Positions 63,605 through 64,000 of a DNA stretch of 64,000 nucleotides are shown in pieces. The DNA is from Pseudomonas sp. MYb60 (GTDB taxonomy: Bacteria; Pseudomonadota; Gammaproteobacteria; Pseudomonadales; Pseudomonadaceae): assembly GCF_002979555.1 (NCBI RefSeq), contig NZ_PCOZ01000002.1:372001-436000 (forward strand), given 5' to 3'. A model generated the notes under the pieces. The model did not search any database, was not told the origin of the DNA, and saw only the letters and a list, made by a program, of their open reading frames with translations. The position numbers were made by a program, and so were the translations under genes. Each line of letters starts with the position of its first letter. Within the stretch, counting starts at the first letter, position 1.

Positions 63605-64000
63605 TCACGATTTTTCTTCAAGCTTGGCAAGCGGCTCGTGAAACCGCAGCAACCGCCCGGCATTGCCCAGCACCAGCAGGGTGCTGAGGTTGTGCAGCAC
63701 CGCTGCAATCATCGCCCCGGCCGCGCCCAGCCAGCCAAATGCGGCAAACACCACGATGGCCAGCGTCCAGCCCAGGCCGATGATCACATTGACCTGCAAG
63801 GTCTGCCGGCACTGGCGACTCAAGCGCACGCAGGTGCCCAGGCGCCGCAGGTCACTGCCAATCAGCACCACGTCCGCCGACGCCAGGGCGATATCCGCCC
63901 CGCCCGCCCCCATCGCCACGCCGACCACTCCGGCCTTGAGCGCCAGCGAATCGTTGATGCCATCGCCCACCACCATCGGGCGGAAGCCGCTGCCGATTTC
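63605..64000 (-). CDS. Heavy-metal P-type ATPase, C-terminal part (N-terminus outside window)
   Basis: The last 131 residues are visible. They hold the P-type hinge motif [39 protein letters not shown], then two membrane segments ([40 protein letters not shown]). The GDGIND and [10 protein letters not shown] pattern is P1B type. Copper, zinc or another metal cannot be told from this end. The 100-bp gap to the bufferin precursor, on the same strand, suggests a link to metal stress. Confidence 0.85.
   Translation of the reverse strand, partial: EIGSGFRPMVVGDGINDSLALKAGVVGVAMGAGGADIALASADVVLIGSDLRRLGTCVRLSRQCRQTLQVNVIIGLGWTLAIVVFAAFGWLGAAGAMIAAVLHNLSTLLVLGNAGRLLRFHEPLAKLEEKS

Overview
The window looks like a chromosomal segment of a fluorescent Pseudomonas (P. 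fluorescens group). The signs are GC-rich coding sequence, Pseudomonas-style PstC and PstA with very large soluble insertions, short REP palindromes in many gaps, and gene blocks in the order known from Pseudomonas genomes: purK-purE-LysR-aspA, oadA-pycA-pycR-hexR, a PAS/GGDEF/EAL gene beside uvrD, and the dksA2/zigA/amidase/folE2/gamma-carbonic anhydrase/dihydroorotase zinc-limitation block. Nearly all of it is coding. I see no tRNA, rRNA, CRISPR array, insertion sequence or prophage.

Layout: 1-5.7 kb holds the phosphate uptake genes pstB (cut by the window edge), pstA, pstC and pstS on the minus strand, with Pho boxes before pstS and pstC. 5.8-9.6 kb has an MFS transporter, a thioesterase, a hexose-6-phosphate mutarotase, a DUF3299 protein and a GlsB/YeaQ membrane protein. 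9.7-17 kb has purK, purE, a LysR regulator, aspA, an alanine/glycine:cation symporter and an asparaginase, which together suit purine synthesis and aspartate/asparagine/alanine use. 17.1-21.8 kb is one giant 1550-residue toxin-like gene. 21.7-25.2 kb is a MocR regulator divergent from paiB and two GNAT acetyltransferases. 25.2-27.9 kb pairs a homocysteine S-methyltransferase with a two-gene amino-acid ABC importer. 27.9-31 kb has a HipA-family kinase with a downstream HTH partner and an evenly spaced operator array, then a short autotransporter-barrel protein.

31-36.6 kb holds the two-subunit pyruvate carboxylase, its LysR regulator PycR, a small protein and a HexR-type regulator. 36.8-43.8 kb has the c-di-GMP protein, uvrD, a Tim44-domain protein and an SMI1/KNR4 protein. 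43.8-47.8 kb has a CPA2 antiporter, a second thioesterase, pdxY and a DUF3301 protein. 47.8-58.1 kb is a zinc-starvation block: two Zur-box promoters drive dksA2-zigA-DUF1826-cobW on one side, and amidase / folE2-znuC-znuB-znuA-gammaCA-pyrC2 on the other. These genes either import zinc, deliver it through COG0523 GTPases, or replace zinc enzymes with versions that need less zinc. 58.1-61.5 kb has a DUF3617 protein, cardiolipin synthase and cyclopropane fatty-acid synthase.

The window ends (61.6-64 kb) in a bufferin-type RiPP cluster: a six-cysteine secreted precursor, an MNIO (DUF692) maturase and its DUF2063 partner, directly downstream of the end of a heavy-metal P-type ATPase. This cluster, the zinc block, the hip operator array, a DnaA-box cluster inside the MocR gene and the purE leader are the points most worth a second look.
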